Translations under genes and position numbers: made by a program
The notes under the pieces: generated by a model
What the model was told of the DNA's origin: nothing
Seen by the model: only the letters and a program-made list of their open reading frames with translations
Database searches by the model: none
Source of the DNA: Nocardioides daeguensis
GTDB taxonomy: Bacteria > Actinomycetota > Actinomycetes > Propionibacteriales > Nocardioidaceae
Assembly (NCBI RefSeq): GCF_019192965.1
Contig: NZ_JAHTKU010000011.1
Coordinates: 1-64,000, forward strand
Length of the DNA: 64,000 nt
Direction of reading: 5' to 3'
In this document: piece after piece, positions 47,224 to 56,539 of the stretch
Layout of the letters: every line of letters begins with the position of its first letter
Numbering within the stretch: the first letter of the stretch is position 1

Positions 47224-48174
47224 GTGAGCACGAACGCCGGGGCCGACGGGCGCGACGAGGCGCTGCCGGAGGCGTTCGCGCGGACCTTGGGCGACTACGA
47301 ACGCCACCTGGTGGCCGAACGCGACCTGACCCCGCACAGCGTGCGGGCCTACCTCGGCGACATCGCCGGGCTGCTCGACCACGCCGGGCGACTCGGGCTC
47401 CACGACGTCGCGGAGCTCGACCTGCGGACCCTGCGCAGCTGGTTGGCCAAGCAGCAGACCCTCGGCCTGTCCCGGACAACGCTGGCCCGGCGGGCGACGG
47501 CCGCGCGCGTGTTCACCGGATGGTTGGCCCGGACCGGTCGGACGCCGAACGACGTCGGTTCCGCTCTCGGCTCGCCCCGCCCGCACCGCACCCTGCCCGA
47601 CGTCCTCCGGGTCGAGGAGGCCACCCGGCTGATCGGCGCTGCCGCCGAGATCGCCGACGACGGCAGTCCGGTGGGGTTGCGCGACGTCGCCATGCTCGAG
47701 CTGCTGTACGCGACCGGGATGCGCGTCGGCGAGCTCTGCGGCCTCGATGTCGACGATGTCGACCGCGACCGCAACGTCGTGCGCGTCTTCGGCAAGGGGC
47801 GCAAGGAGCGCACCGTGCCGTTCGGCCAGCCGGCCGCGACCGCCCTCGACCGGTGGCTCGGCCAGGGCCGGTCGGCGCTGGCCCGCCCGGGGTCGGGACC
47901 AGCCCTGTTCCTCGGCGCCCGCGGCGGCCGCATCGACCAACGGGCGGTCCGCACCCTGGTGCACCGACGGCTCGCCGACGTCCCGGGCGCGCCCGACCTC
48001 GGTCCGCACGGGCTGCGGCACACCGCCGCGACCCACCTCCTCGAGGGCGGGGCCGACCTGCGGTCCGTCCAGGAGCTGCTGGGGCACGCGTCCCTGGCGA
48101 CCACCCAGCGCTACACCCACGTCACCACCGACCGGCTGCGGCGGGCCTACCAGCAGGCACACCCCAGAGCCTGA
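47224..48174 (+). CDS. xerC: Tyrosine recombinase XerC-type
   Basis: This 316-residue tyrosine recombinase probably resolves chromosome dimers at dif. It has the N-terminal SAM-like core-binding domain (about residues 18-105) and the catalytic domain with TGMRVGEL (first Arg), the HGLRHTAATHLLEGG box (His and Arg), the LLGH box and the nucleophile Tyr in TTQRYTHV. Its last 69 bases are repeated 534 bases further on with the Tyr codon changed to TAG. The stop at 48174 is intact. Confidence 0.92.
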   Translation: MSTNAGADGRDEALPEAFARTLGDYERHLVAERDLTPHSVRAYLGDIAGLLDHAGRLGLHDVAELDLRTLRSWLAKQQTLGLSRTTLARRATAARVFTGWLARTGRTPNDVGSALGSPRPHRTLPDVLRVEEATRLIGAAAEIADDGSPVGLRDVAMLELLYATGMRVGELCGLDVDDVDRDRNVVRVFGKGRKERTVPFGQPAATALDRWLGQGRSALARPGSGPALFLGARGGRIDQRAVRTLVHRRLADVPGAPDLGPHGLRHTAATHLLEGGADLRSVQELLGHASLATTQRYTHVTTDRLRRAYQQAHPRA

Positions 48175-48216
48175 GCATCGGCCCGACCCACGGCCCGACC
48201 CGGGGAGCGGGCTGGG
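48106..48216. repeat. Direct repeat, left copy
   Basis: This 111-base copy encodes the last codons of xerC, including the catalytic Tyr (TAC at 48112-48114), and runs 42 bases past the stop. It matches 48640-48750 at 104 of 111 positions. Confidence 0.9.
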
Positions 48217-48241
48217 GAGTGCCGGAGCAAGGCGCGGTGTC

Positions 48242-48355
48242 CTCGTCGTCACCGGCGAGGGCCATCTGGCACACTCGATCAGCAACGCAGCCGCCGAGGG
48301 CAAGTACATCGAGTTCCGTGAGGTCTTCGACCAACCTCACTCACGGGAAGACTGA
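48242..48355 (+). pseudogene. Orphan C-terminal fragment
   Basis: An open frame with protein-like sequence (TGEGHLAHSISNAAAEGKY then IEFREVFDQPHSRED) ends at 48355 but has no start codon, and runs upstream into the antisense-like repeat. It is probably the 3' end of a gene carried in with the insert. No family is recognised. Confidence 0.4.
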
Positions 48356-48364
48356 GAGTTGCCG

Positions 48365-48547
48365 ATGTCGATTCACCTGACGAAGGCCGAGGTCATGGCC
48401 CTTGCCGGGATGTGGGTGGCGATCCTCGTCACAGCAACGGCCGTGATCGATACGCCGCCCGTTCGTGCCTGGATGTTCGTCATCGCGGCCTTGGTGACCG
48501 CCACGGCGGTCGGTCGCGGGGGCGACGCCAGCCGGAAGCGTCGCTGA
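48365..48547 (+). CDS. Small two-helix membrane protein in the insert
   Basis: This 60-residue protein has two hydrophobic helices (about residues 12-29 and 36-51) separated by DTPPVRAW, and a very basic end (GRGGDASRKRR). I prefer the ATG at 48365, with a TTG 6 bases earlier also possible. It ends with TGA at 48547. Base composition is lower in GC than the neighbours. Function is unknown. A small membrane protein carried on an insert might be an accessory or toxin-like protein, but nothing else supports that. Confidence 0.5.
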   Translation: MSIHLTKAEVMALAGMWVAILVTATAVIDTPPVRAWMFVIAALVTATAVGRGGDASRKRR

Positions 48548-48639
48548 GCCCCGAGACGCGCCCACCGCGTCAACGTCGGTGCCCGGGACGCATGCGTCCG
48601 GAAGGACTCGGCCAGCGCGGGTCCGGATCGTCGGACGCT

Positions 48640-48750
48640 CAGCGCTAGACCCACGTCACCACCGACCCGCTGCGGCGGGCCTACCAGCAAGCACACCCCA
48701 GGGCCTGAGCAGCGGCCCGACCCACGGCCCGACCCGGGGAACGGGCCGGG
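48640..48750. repeat. Direct repeat, right copy
   Basis: In this copy the xerC Tyr codon reads TAG (48646-48648) and the rest of the xerC tail is otherwise readable to its TGA. On the opposite strand it encodes the last residues of the M23 peptidase gene (stop at 48656). Confidence 0.9.
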
Positions 48751-49249
48751 ACCTCCACAGCGGCAGCAGACGGACCGGGGCGGCTGCGACCAGGCGCAGC
48801 GGGTCGAGATAGGTCTCCCCGCGGATCCAGCCCCAGTGCAGGCAGGCGCGTGGGAAGCAGTGGGAGCCGGCCAGCTCGAGCGTCCCGACCACGGCTCCGG
48901 CGGCGAGGGTGGTGCCGACGGTGACCGAGGCCGTGACCGGTTCGTAGGTCGTCCGGGTGGTGCCGTGCCCGACGACCACGACGCCGCGCCCGGCGAGCCG
49001 CCCGGCGAAGACCACCGTCCCGGCGAGGGCGGTGTGAACCGGCGCTCCGACGTGGCCGGCGAGATCCACGCCCCGGTGCCCGGAGCCGTAGGGAGACTCC
49101 GGTGGGTCGAAGGACCGCACGACCTCCGGCACCGGCTGGAGGGGCCACACGCCGACCGGGTCGGGGTCCGCTCGCGCCGCGGACGGCACCAGGAGCAGCG
49201 CAAGGAGCAGGGGGAGCAGGAGGGCCAGGCGCGGGCACGGTCGGCGCAT
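48656..49249 (-). CDS. M23 family metallopeptidase
   Basis: This 197-residue secreted protein has a Sec signal peptide (residues 1-26, with a long leucine core) and a lysostaphin-type M23 domain with the zinc motif HRGVDLAG (His and Asp) and LHWGW near the end. The first His of the usual HxH is replaced by Cys (ACLHWG), which is a recurrent variant in actinobacterial M23 proteins. The last 32 or so residues (PRVGPWVGPLLRPWGVLAG and following) are read antisense through the repeated xerC tail. The gene probably encodes a wall-acting hydrolase or a regulator of one. Confidence 0.78.
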   Translation of the reverse strand: MRRPCPRLALLLPLLLALLLVPSAARADPDPVGVWPLQPVPEVVRSFDPPESPYGSGHRGVDLAGHVGAPVHTALAGTVVFAGRLAGRGVVVVGHGTTRTTYEPVTASVTVGTTLAAGAVVGTLELAGSHCFPRACLHWGWIRGETYLDPLRLVAAAPVRLLPLWRSRPVPRVGPWVGPLLRPWGVLAGRPAAAGRW

Positions 49250-49255
49250 GGGACG

Positions 49256-49332
49256 AGGGTGGGGGAGGGGGCCGACGGGGCGCGGGGAGGGGCAGTGGGG
49301 CTGTGGAGGAGGGCTGGGGAGAACGGGGGGTG
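49256..49332 (+). promoter_or_regulatory. G-rich tract with ten runs of three or more G
   Basis: The plus strand between the M23 start and the rpsB promoter contains ten separate G-runs of 3-6 bases with short loops, a pattern compatible with G-quadruplexes. It also lies just upstream of the minus-strand M23 start, where it would be C-rich in the message. Confidence 0.5.
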
Positions 49333-49352
49333 TGGAGAGTCCAGGTCACGGA

Positions 49353-49383
49353 TTGGTACGACGACCGCCCGACGCCGTAGGCT
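49353..49383 (+). promoter_or_regulatory. Promoter of rpsB-tsf
   Basis: TTGGTA (49353-49358) and TAGGCT (49378-49383) are 19 bases apart. The leader that follows is about 165 bases and holds small GC-rich hairpins, perhaps the S2 autoregulation region. No other gene is in the 307-base spacer. Confidence 0.5.
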
Positions 49384-49556
49384 TGCAGGAACCGGTCCGC
49401 CCTGGGCCGGAATTCGCTCGTCCGCAGACCACGACGGCTCCGCTCCGGAGCCGATCGCCCGTGGGCGTCGATCCTCAGTCCGCCAGACCTTCCGGTCGGG
49501 CGGTCGGATCGCGTGCAGACGACAGGACCAACTGAAACAAGCACATAGGAGAAATC

Positions 49557-50450
<894 letters not shown>

Positions 50451-50491
50451 GTCTCTTCCCGTCCACCCCTTCGAGAAACCAACGAGGATCC

Positions 50492-51301
50492 ATGGCATTC
50501 ACTGCTGCTGACGTCAAGAAGCTCCGCGAGCTGACCAGCGCCGGCATGATGGACTGCAAGAAGGCGCTCGACGAGACCGACGGCGACTTCGACAAGGCCG
50601 TCGAGCTGCTCCGCGTCAAGGGTGCCGCCAAGGCGGCCGCCCGCGGCGCCGAGCGTGAGGCCTCGGCCGGCCTGGTGGCCAACGCCGGTGGCGCGCTCGT
50701 CGAGCTGAAGTCGGAGACCGACTTCGTCGCGAAGAACGAGGAGTTCATCAAGGCCGCCCAGCAGATCGCCGAGGCGATCGACGCGGGCAAGGCCACCGAC
50801 ACCGAGTCGGCCAAGGCGCTGCCGCTGGGCGACAGCACCGTCGGTGCGGTCGTCGAGGGTCTCGCCATCACCATCGGCGAGAAGATCGAGCTCGGCAACG
50901 TCGCGTACTTCGACGGTCCGGTCGCGGTCTACCTGCACAAGCGTGCGGCCGACCTCCCGCCGGCTGTCGGCGTCATCGTCGAGTACGAGGGTGACGAGGC
51001 GGCCGCCCGCGGCGCCGCCATGCAGGTGGCGGCCCTCAAGGCCCAGTACCTCACCCGCGACGAGGTCCCCGCCGACATCGTCGAGGCCGAGAAGGACGTC
51101 CTGACCAAGAAGACGATCGAGGAGGGCAAGCCGGAGGCTGCCGTCGCGAAGATCGTCGAGGGTCGCCTGGGCGGCTTCTTCAAGGAGCTCGTGCTCCTCG
51201 AGCAGGAGTCGGTCTCGGAGTCGAAGAAGACGGTCAAGGCCGTCCTCGACGCCGCCGGCACCACCGTCAAGCGTTTCGCCCGCTTCGAGGTCGGCGCCTG
51301 A
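50492..51301 (+). CDS. tsf: Elongation factor Ts
   Basis: This 269-residue factor recharges EF-Tu with GTP. The UBA-like N-terminus has [19 protein letters not shown], and the TDFVAKN motif of the core contacts EF-Tu. Length and order (rpsB-tsf) are standard. A GC-rich terminator follows. Confidence 0.97.
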   Translation: MAFTAADVKKLRELTSAGMMDCKKALDETDGDFDKAVELLRVKGAAKAAARGAEREASAGLVANAGGALVELKSETDFVAKNEEFIKAAQQIAEAIDAGKATDTESAKALPLGDSTVGAVVEGLAITIGEKIELGNVAYFDGPVAVYLHKRAADLPPAVGVIVEYEGDEAAARGAAMQVAALKAQYLTRDEVPADIVEAEKDVLTKKTIEEGKPEAAVAKIVEGRLGGFFKELVLLEQESVSESKKTVKAVLDAAGTTVKRFARFEVGA

Positions 51302-51337
51302 CCTGACGGTCAGGAACCCTGATCGCACCGACGGCCG

Positions 51338-51380
51338 GGGGGGCCCCGCGGGGGGCCCCCCGCCCGCTGCGTTTTCGGCG
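51338..51380 (+). terminator. Terminator after tsf
   Basis: A 10-base G/C stem (51338-51347 and 51352-51361) is followed by TTTT near 51372-51375. A TAGGTT box at 51402-51407, downstream, may start the next unit. Confidence 0.7.
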
Positions 51381-51490
51381 GGGCCGCCCGGGGGCCCCGG
51401 GTAGGTTGGTGACCCCCGGCCATCGGACATGTGTCGGACCTGCGCGCCCGCACTCACGGGCGCACTTCGGTTCCAGAAGGAGAGCGTCAA

Positions 51491-52690
51491 GTGGGACTCA
51501 TCCAGGCTGCAGTCGGTGCGATCGGCGGGACCCTCGCCGACCAGTGGGTCGACTTCTACGGCGTCCCGGACGGCGTCGGCTCGACGGTCGCGGTCTTCCC
51601 GGCCGTCGCCAAGGGCCAGAACGCCGGCCGCGGCAGCAACACGCAGGGCTCCGAGGGCGTCATCACCAACGGGTCCAAGATCATCGTGCCCGAGGGCTAC
51701 GGCCTGGTCCTGATGGAGGACGGCGCCTTCACCGGGTTCGCCGCCGAGCCCGGCGCCTACATCTGGAACTCCGACGACCCGGCCTCGCAGTCGATCTTCA
51801 CCGGCGGCGGCCTCGTCGACTCGCTCATCAAGCAGAGCTGGGAGCGCTTCAAGTTCGGCGGTCGTCCCTCCGCGCAGCAGTCCGCGATCTTCGTGACGCT
51901 CAAGGAGCTGCCCAACAACAAGTTCGGCACCCAGTCGGAGATCTACTGGGACGACGCGTTCCTCAACACCCAGGTCGGCGCGATCACCCGCGGCACCTAC
52001 ACGCTGAAGATCACCGACCCGCTGACCTTCATCCGCAACTTCGTGCCGGCCGAGGTCATCACCGGCCGCCGCACCTTCGACTTCACCGACATGGACAACC
52101 CCGCCGGGGAGCAGCTGTTCAACGAGGTCGTCGGCTCGCTCGCGCCGGCGTTCTCGATGTACACCAACGACCCGGCCAAGGGGAACCGGATCTCGCGCCT
52201 CCAGCAGGACTCGATCGGATTCGCCCAGTCGCTGTCCGCGGCGGTCGAGCAGAACTACCAGTGGCGCACCGACCGCGGCCTCGAGATCGTCAAGACCGCG
52301 ATCATCTCGATCGAGTACGACGCCAACACCCGTGAGCTTCTCAAGAACGTCCAGCGGGCCGATGCCCTGTCCGGGTCGCGCGGCAACTCCAACCTCCAGG
52401 CGTCGGTGGCGGCCGGCATCGAGGCGGCGGGCGAGAACGCCGGCCCGGGTGGCCTGATCGGGATGGGCATGGCGACCGGTGGCATGGGTCTGGGCGGCCT
52501 GCAGCAGCCCGTCGCGCCCGCCGCCCCGGCTCCGGCAGCCCCTGCCGCCCCTGCGGCCCCTGCGGCTCCGGCTGCCCCCGCCGCCGAGGACCCGATGGCG
52601 GTCCTCAAGCGTGCCAAGGAGATGCTCGACGCCGGGCTGATCACCCAGGCCGACTACGACGCGGCGAAGGCGAAGGCGCTCGGTCTCTGA
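51491..52690 (+). CDS. SPFH-domain protein with C-terminal SHOCT motif (YdjI-like)
   Basis: This 399-residue protein has an SPFH (band-7-like) region over about residues 60-320 of the YdjI type, with GYGLVLMEDGAFTGF and QSEIYWDDAFLN stretches. An Ala/Pro-rich hinge (GLQQPVAPAAPAPAAPAAP) and a SHOCT helix pair (MAVLKRAKEMLDAGLITQAD) follow. There is no membrane helix. AGGAG precedes the GTG at 51491. B. subtilis YdjI helps recruit a PspA-type protein to the membrane with YdjG and YdjH. The next two genes suggest the same type of module here. Confidence 0.75.
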   Translation: MGLIQAAVGAIGGTLADQWVDFYGVPDGVGSTVAVFPAVAKGQNAGRGSNTQGSEGVITNGSKIIVPEGYGLVLMEDGAFTGFAAEPGAYIWNSDDPASQSIFTGGGLVDSLIKQSWERFKFGGRPSAQQSAIFVTLKELPNNKFGTQSEIYWDDAFLNTQVGAITRGTYTLKITDPLTFIRNFVPAEVITGRRTFDFTDMDNPAGEQLFNEVVGSLAPAFSMYTNDPAKGNRISRLQQDSIGFAQSLSAAVEQNYQWRTDRGLEIVKTAIISIEYDANTRELLKNVQRADALSGSRGNSNLQASVAAGIEAAGENAGPGGLIGMGMATGGMGLGGLQQPVAPAAPAPAAPAAPAAPAAPAAPAAEDPMAVLKRAKEMLDAGLITQADYDAAKAKALGL

Positions 52691-52691
52691 G

Positions 52692-53948
52692 ATGACCCAG
52701 GAATCCCCGGAGCCGCAGCAGCCCACCTTCGACGGGCCACCCCTGTCGCTGGAGGAGGAGCTGGCCGCGGCCAAGGCCGAGCCCGAGCCCGGCCCCAGCA
52801 TCGAGACCGTCAACGAGTCGCTCAAGGACGGGCTCAACCGCTGCCCGAGGTGCGGCTCGACCGACGTCCAGCTGCGGGCGTCGACAGGCATGCTCGTGTG
52901 CCTGTTCTGCCGCCACGAGTGGCAGGAGGCGCGGGTCGAGGAGGAGTTCGGGCTCGGCGAGGGCATCGACCAGCTCGAGGGCACGGTCATCGCCAGCGGC
53001 GCGGGGGACATCGCGGCCGACGCGGCCGACCAGCTCACCTTCAAGTGCGAGGCCTGCGGTGCCGAGGTGGTCGTCGACACGGCCCACGCGCTCAACGCGC
53101 GCTGCCACTGGTGCCGGCACACGCTCAACGTCAACCAGCAGATCCCCAACGGCGCCGTCCCCGACGCCGTGCTGCCGTTCCGGCTGACCCAGCAGGAGGC
53201 GGTCGCGAAGATCCGCGAGTTCGCCTCCAAGCGCCGGCTCTTCGCGCACAAGCGCTTCAAGAAGGAGTTCGTGCCGGAGAACGTCCTCGGGGTCTACCTG
53301 CCCTACCTGGTCATCGACGCCCGAGCGGAGTCGCAGTACTGGGGCAAGGGCGAGATCCAGACCCGGCGGTGGACGGAGAAGCAGGGCGACAACAACGTCA
53401 CCTACTACGCCGCCGACGTCTACCAGGTGGCCCGGCAGGTGTCGTTCACGGTGGACGACCTGACCGTCGAGGGTTCCTCCGAGCGTGCCCAGATCGGACC
53501 GGCGAACACCAACAACATCATCAACACGATCCTGCCGTTCGACACGAAGAACGCGGTCAAGTGGAACGCCAACTACCTGGTCGGCTTCACCAGCGAGAAG
53601 CGGGACCTCAACGTGGAGGCGGTCCGCCCCCTCCTCGAGGACCAGCTGCTCTCGATCGGCCGTTCGCAGGTGCGCGCGTCGCTGGGACGGTTCGACCGCG
53701 GTGTGCGGTGGGAGCAGGAGAAGCTCGACGTCGGCGGATCGCGCTGGGTGTCGATGTACCTCCCGGTGTGGCTCTACAGCTACCGCCAGGAGAGCAACGG
53801 CCTGCTCCACTACATCGCGGTCAACGCCCGCACGGGGGAGACCATGGGCAGCATCCCGGTCTCCCAGCCCAAGCTGCTCCTCGCGGCATTCACGGTCGGC
53901 ACCTTCCTCGAGGGCATCGCCGGCGCGATCCTGGTGGCGATGGCATGA
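52692..53948 (+). CDS. Double zinc-ribbon protein with C-terminal membrane helix (YdjG-like)
   Basis: This 418-residue protein has two zinc-ribbon modules: CPRCGSTDV with CLFCRHEW, and CEACGAEV with CHWCRHTL. A central region of about 230 residues has strand-rich segments (VYLPYLVIDARAESQYWG and VSMYLPVWLYSYR), and a hydrophobic C-terminal helix begins LLLAAFTVGTFLEG. It begins one base after the SPFH gene stop. YdjG-type proteins of B. subtilis have the same kind of ribbons and location. The role here is inferred. Confidence 0.65.
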   Translation: MTQESPEPQQPTFDGPPLSLEEELAAAKAEPEPGPSIETVNESLKDGLNRCPRCGSTDVQLRASTGMLVCLFCRHEWQEARVEEEFGLGEGIDQLEGTVIASGAGDIAADAADQLTFKCEACGAEVVVDTAHALNARCHWCRHTLNVNQQIPNGAVPDAVLPFRLTQQEAVAKIREFASKRRLFAHKRFKKEFVPENVLGVYLPYLVIDARAESQYWGKGEIQTRRWTEKQGDNNVTYYAADVYQVARQVSFTVDDLTVEGSSERAQIGPANTNNIINTILPFDTKNAVKWNANYLVGFTSEKRDLNVEAVRPLLEDQLLSIGRSQVRASLGRFDRGVRWEQEKLDVGGSRWVSMYLPVWLYSYRQESNGLLHYIAVNARTGETMGSIPVSQPKLLLAAFTVGTFLEGIAGAILVAMA

Positions 53949-54015
53949 TCCGCCCCACTCGCATCTTCGCCGCTCCGCTTCGCTACTGCGCGAACAGACG
54001 ATCGGGGACCCCGCA

Positions 54016-54300
54016 ATGACACTCGACCTGATCACGGCGCTCATCCCGCTGGCCTCCGACGACGGTGCGGTCTGGCTGCTCGCGGCCGGACCCGCGGGCG
54101 GCGTCGCGACGTACTGGGCCTTCTACCGCTATTACCGCAACACGGACAAGTCCCACCAGTTCGAACGAGACACGATCATCGAGGCGCAGCCCGTCCAGGG
54201 CGGTGAGGAGAAGGTCGGCCACATCTCCAGGACGCGCGACTCCGACATCGACGGTGACAACAGCGACAAGTACCGCCAGCGGGTGCAGCGGGTGCAATGA
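54016..54300 (+). CDS. Small single-pass membrane protein of the SPFH module
   Basis: This 94-residue protein has hydrophobic segments at about residues 3-14 and 19-36, an amphipathic RYYRNTDKSHQFERDTI stretch, and a charged cytoplasmic tail with VGHISRTRDSDIDGD. It resembles no family I know. It follows the zinc-ribbon gene by 67 bases and is likely part of the same unit, a possible counterpart of YdjH by position only. Confidence 0.55.
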   Translation: MTLDLITALIPLASDDGAVWLLAAGPAGGVATYWAFYRYYRNTDKSHQFERDTIIEAQPVQGGEEKVGHISRTRDSDIDGDNSDKYRQRVQRVQ

Positions 54301-54322
54301 GGAGGTGTCGCGCCGACCCCGG

Positions 54323-54328
54323 TAAGGT
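54323..54328 (+). promoter_or_regulatory. Leaderless-type -10 box of pyrH
   Basis: TAAGGT lies 6 bases before the GTG at 54335. Confidence 0.55.
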
Positions 54329-54334
54329 CGCCCC

Positions 54335-55048
54335 GTGCCCGGTTACAAGCGCGTCCTCCTGAAGCTGTCCGGTGAGGTGTTCGGTGGTGGCAAGGTCGGG
54401 ATCGACCCCGACGTCGTGCAGGCCATCGCCCACGAGGTGAAGGCCGTCGTGGACGCCGGCGTCCAGATCGCCGTCGTCACCGGCGGTGGCAACTTCTTCC
54501 GCGGCGCCGAGCTCCAGACCCGAGGCATGGACCGCGTCCGGGCCGACTACATGGGCATGCTCGGCATCGTCATGAACTGCCTCGCGCTCCAGGACTTCTT
54601 GGAGAAGCAGGGCGTCGAGACCCGCGTGCAGACCGCCATCACCATGGGTCAGGTCGCCGAGCCCTACATCCCGCGGCGGGCGATCCGCCACATGGAGAAG
54701 GGGCGCGTGGTCATCTTCGGTGCCGGCATGGGCATGCCGTACTTCTCGACCGACACCGTCGCCGTCCAGCGCGCGCTGGAGAGCAAGTGCGACGTCGTGC
54801 TGGTCGCGAAGAGCGGTGTCGACGGCGTCTACAGCGCCGACCCGAACCTCGACCCGACCGCCACGAAGTACGACGAGCTGACCTACGACGACGCGATCGC
54901 CCAGGGCCTGCGGATCATGGACCAGACGGCCTTCGCCCTGTGCGGCGAGAACAAGCTTCCGATGATCGTCTTCGGCATGGAGCCCGAGGGCAACATCCTG
55001 CGGGTCGTGCAGGGTGAGAAGATCGGCACGCGGGTCAGCGCAGGCTGA
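54335..55048 (+). CDS. pyrH: UMP kinase
   Basis: This 237-residue kinase makes UDP from UMP. It has the amino-acid-kinase fold with [33 protein letters not shown] and [10 protein letters not shown]. It follows the tsf and SPFH-module block in the normal actinobacterial order and precedes frr. Confidence 0.96.
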   Translation: MPGYKRVLLKLSGEVFGGGKVGIDPDVVQAIAHEVKAVVDAGVQIAVVTGGGNFFRGAELQTRGMDRVRADYMGMLGIVMNCLALQDFLEKQGVETRVQTAITMGQVAEPYIPRRAIRHMEKGRVVIFGAGMGMPYFSTDTVAVQRALESKCDVVLVAKSGVDGVYSADPNLDPTATKYDELTYDDAIAQGLRIMDQTAFALCGENKLPMIVFGMEPEGNILRVVQGEKIGTRVSAG

Positions 55049-55072
55049 GCAGAAGGCAACGAAGGAGAACCG

Positions 55073-55630
55073 GTGATCAACGACACCCTCAACGAGGCCG
55101 ACCAGAAGATGGGCAAGTCGGTCGACGCGACCCGTGAGGAGTTCGCGGCGATCCGCGCCGGGCGTGCGCACCCGAGCATGTTCAGCAAGATCCTGGTCGA
55201 CTACTACGGCACCCCGACGCCGCTCCAGCAGCTGGCGTCGTTCGCCTCGCCCGAGGCGCGGATCATCATCGTTTCGCCCTACGACGTGGGCGCGCTCAAC
55301 AACGTCGAGAAGGCGATCCGGGACTCCGACCTGGGTGTGAACCCGTCCAGCGACGGCAAGCAGCTGCGCTGCGTCTTCCCCGAGCTCACCGAGGAGCGCC
55401 GCAAGGAGTTCATCAAGCTCGCCAAGGAGAAGGCCGAGGGCGGCAAGGTCGCCGTGCGCCAGGTGCGGCAGAAGGCCAAGCAGAGCCTGGAGAAGCTCGA
55501 GAAGGACGGCGAGGTCGGCAAGGACGACGTCACCGGCGCCGAGAAGCGTCTCGACGGTCTCACCAAGAAGCACACCGACGCGATCGACGAGCTGCTCAAG
55601 AACAAGGAAGCCGAGCTGCTCGAGGTCTGA
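55073..55630 (+). CDS. frr: Ribosome recycling factor
   Basis: This 185-residue factor splits post-termination ribosomes together with EF-G. It has the START-like LFSKILVDYYGTPTPLQQLA region and a long C-terminal helix with RRKEFIKLAKEKAEGGKVAV. GAAGGAG precedes the GTG. Confidence 0.97.
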   Translation: MINDTLNEADQKMGKSVDATREEFAAIRAGRAHPSMFSKILVDYYGTPTPLQQLASFASPEARIIIVSPYDVGALNNVEKAIRDSDLGVNPSSDGKQLRCVFPELTEERRKEFIKLAKEKAEGGKVAVRQVRQKAKQSLEKLEKDGEVGKDDVTGAEKRLDGLTKKHTDAIDELLKNKEAELLEV

Positions 55631-55650
55631 CCTCGAACGCGCTCCCACCC

Positions 55651-56538
55651 ATGTCCTCGACGTCGACCCCGTCCTCGAACGGCGCTGCCCCGAAGAAGGA
55701 CCACGGCCGCGCCGGCCGGGACCTCAAGGCGGCGGTCGGGTCCGCGGTCGTGCTGCTCAGCGCGATCGCGGCCTCGCTGCTGTTCTGGAAGCCGGCATTC
55801 ATGGTGATCGTCGCGATCGCCGTGGTCGTCGCGGTGTGGGAGCTGCGCAAGGGGCTGCTCGCCAAGGACATCGACCTGCCCGAGCAGCCGCTGATGATCG
55901 GCGGCGTCGTGATGGTCGTCGTCGCGTACCTCTGGGGCTCCGCGGCCCTGGTCACGGCGACGGCCGTCAGCGCGCTGGTGATCATGCTGTGGCTGCTGCG
56001 CCGCGGCATCGACGGCTACGTCAAGAACGCGACCGCGTCGGTGTTCGCGCTGGTCTACGTGCCCTTCCTGGGCTCGTTCGTCGCGCTGATGCTCGCCGAG
56101 GGCGGTCGTGACGGTGGTGGCCTCGACGACCCGGGCGTGAAGGGCATCATCACCTTCATCCTGGTGACGATCGCCTCCGACATCGGCGGGTACGTCGCCG
56201 GCGTGCTCTTCGGCAAGCACCCCATGGCGCCGGTCATCTCGCCCAAGAAGTCCTGGGAGGGCTTCGCCGGCTCCACCCTGGCCACCGTCGGCGCCGGGGT
56301 GGCGCTCGTGGTCTATCTCCTCGACGGCGAGTGGTGGATCGGTGTCGCGCTCGGCGTGATCGCCGTGGTCATGGCCACCCTCGGCGACCTGTGCGAGTCG
56401 GTCATCAAGCGCGACCTCGGCATCAAGGACATGAGCCAGGTCATCCCGGGCCACGGCGGCCTGATGGATCGCCTCGACTCGCTGCTCGCCACGATCGCCC
56501 CGATCTGGCTGCTGCTGCACTACGGCATCTTCACCTGA
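55651..56538 (+). CDS. cdsA: Phosphatidate cytidylyltransferase
   Basis: This 295-residue integral membrane enzyme makes CDP-diacylglycerol from phosphatidate and CTP. Six to eight hydrophobic helices are seen, and the family signature SVIKRDLGIKDMSQVIPGHG with GGLMDRLD closes the protein. It ends one base before the convergent kynureninase-like gene. Confidence 0.95.
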   Translation: MSSTSTPSSNGAAPKKDHGRAGRDLKAAVGSAVVLLSAIAASLLFWKPAFMVIVAIAVVVAVWELRKGLLAKDIDLPEQPLMIGGVVMVVVAYLWGSAALVTATAVSALVIMLWLLRRGIDGYVKNATASVFALVYVPFLGSFVALMLAEGGRDGGGLDDPGVKGIITFILVTIASDIGGYVAGVLFGKHPMAPVISPKKSWEGFAGSTLATVGAGVALVVYLLDGEWWIGVALGVIAVVMATLGDLCESVIKRDLGIKDMSQVIPGHGGLMDRLDSLLATIAPIWLLLHYGIFT

Positions 56539-56539
56539 G

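Larger units (their letters stand above)
48217..48639. mobile_element. Low-GC insert between direct repeats
   Basis: The 423 bases between the two repeats hold the 60-residue membrane protein gene and the tail of another open frame that lacks a start codon (ending at 48355). GC content is about 61 to 63 percent over 48241-48480, lower than flanking genes at around 72 percent. No integrase, transposase or terminal inverted repeats are visible inside, so insertion is an inference from the repeat geometry. Confidence 0.45.

Noticed and set aside
48122..48340. Minus-strand open frame in the insert ending like the M23 protein
   Set aside because: It reads the antisense of the left repeat, which mirrors the M23 tail because of the duplication. 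It has no ribosome site and antisense-looking N-terminal text.
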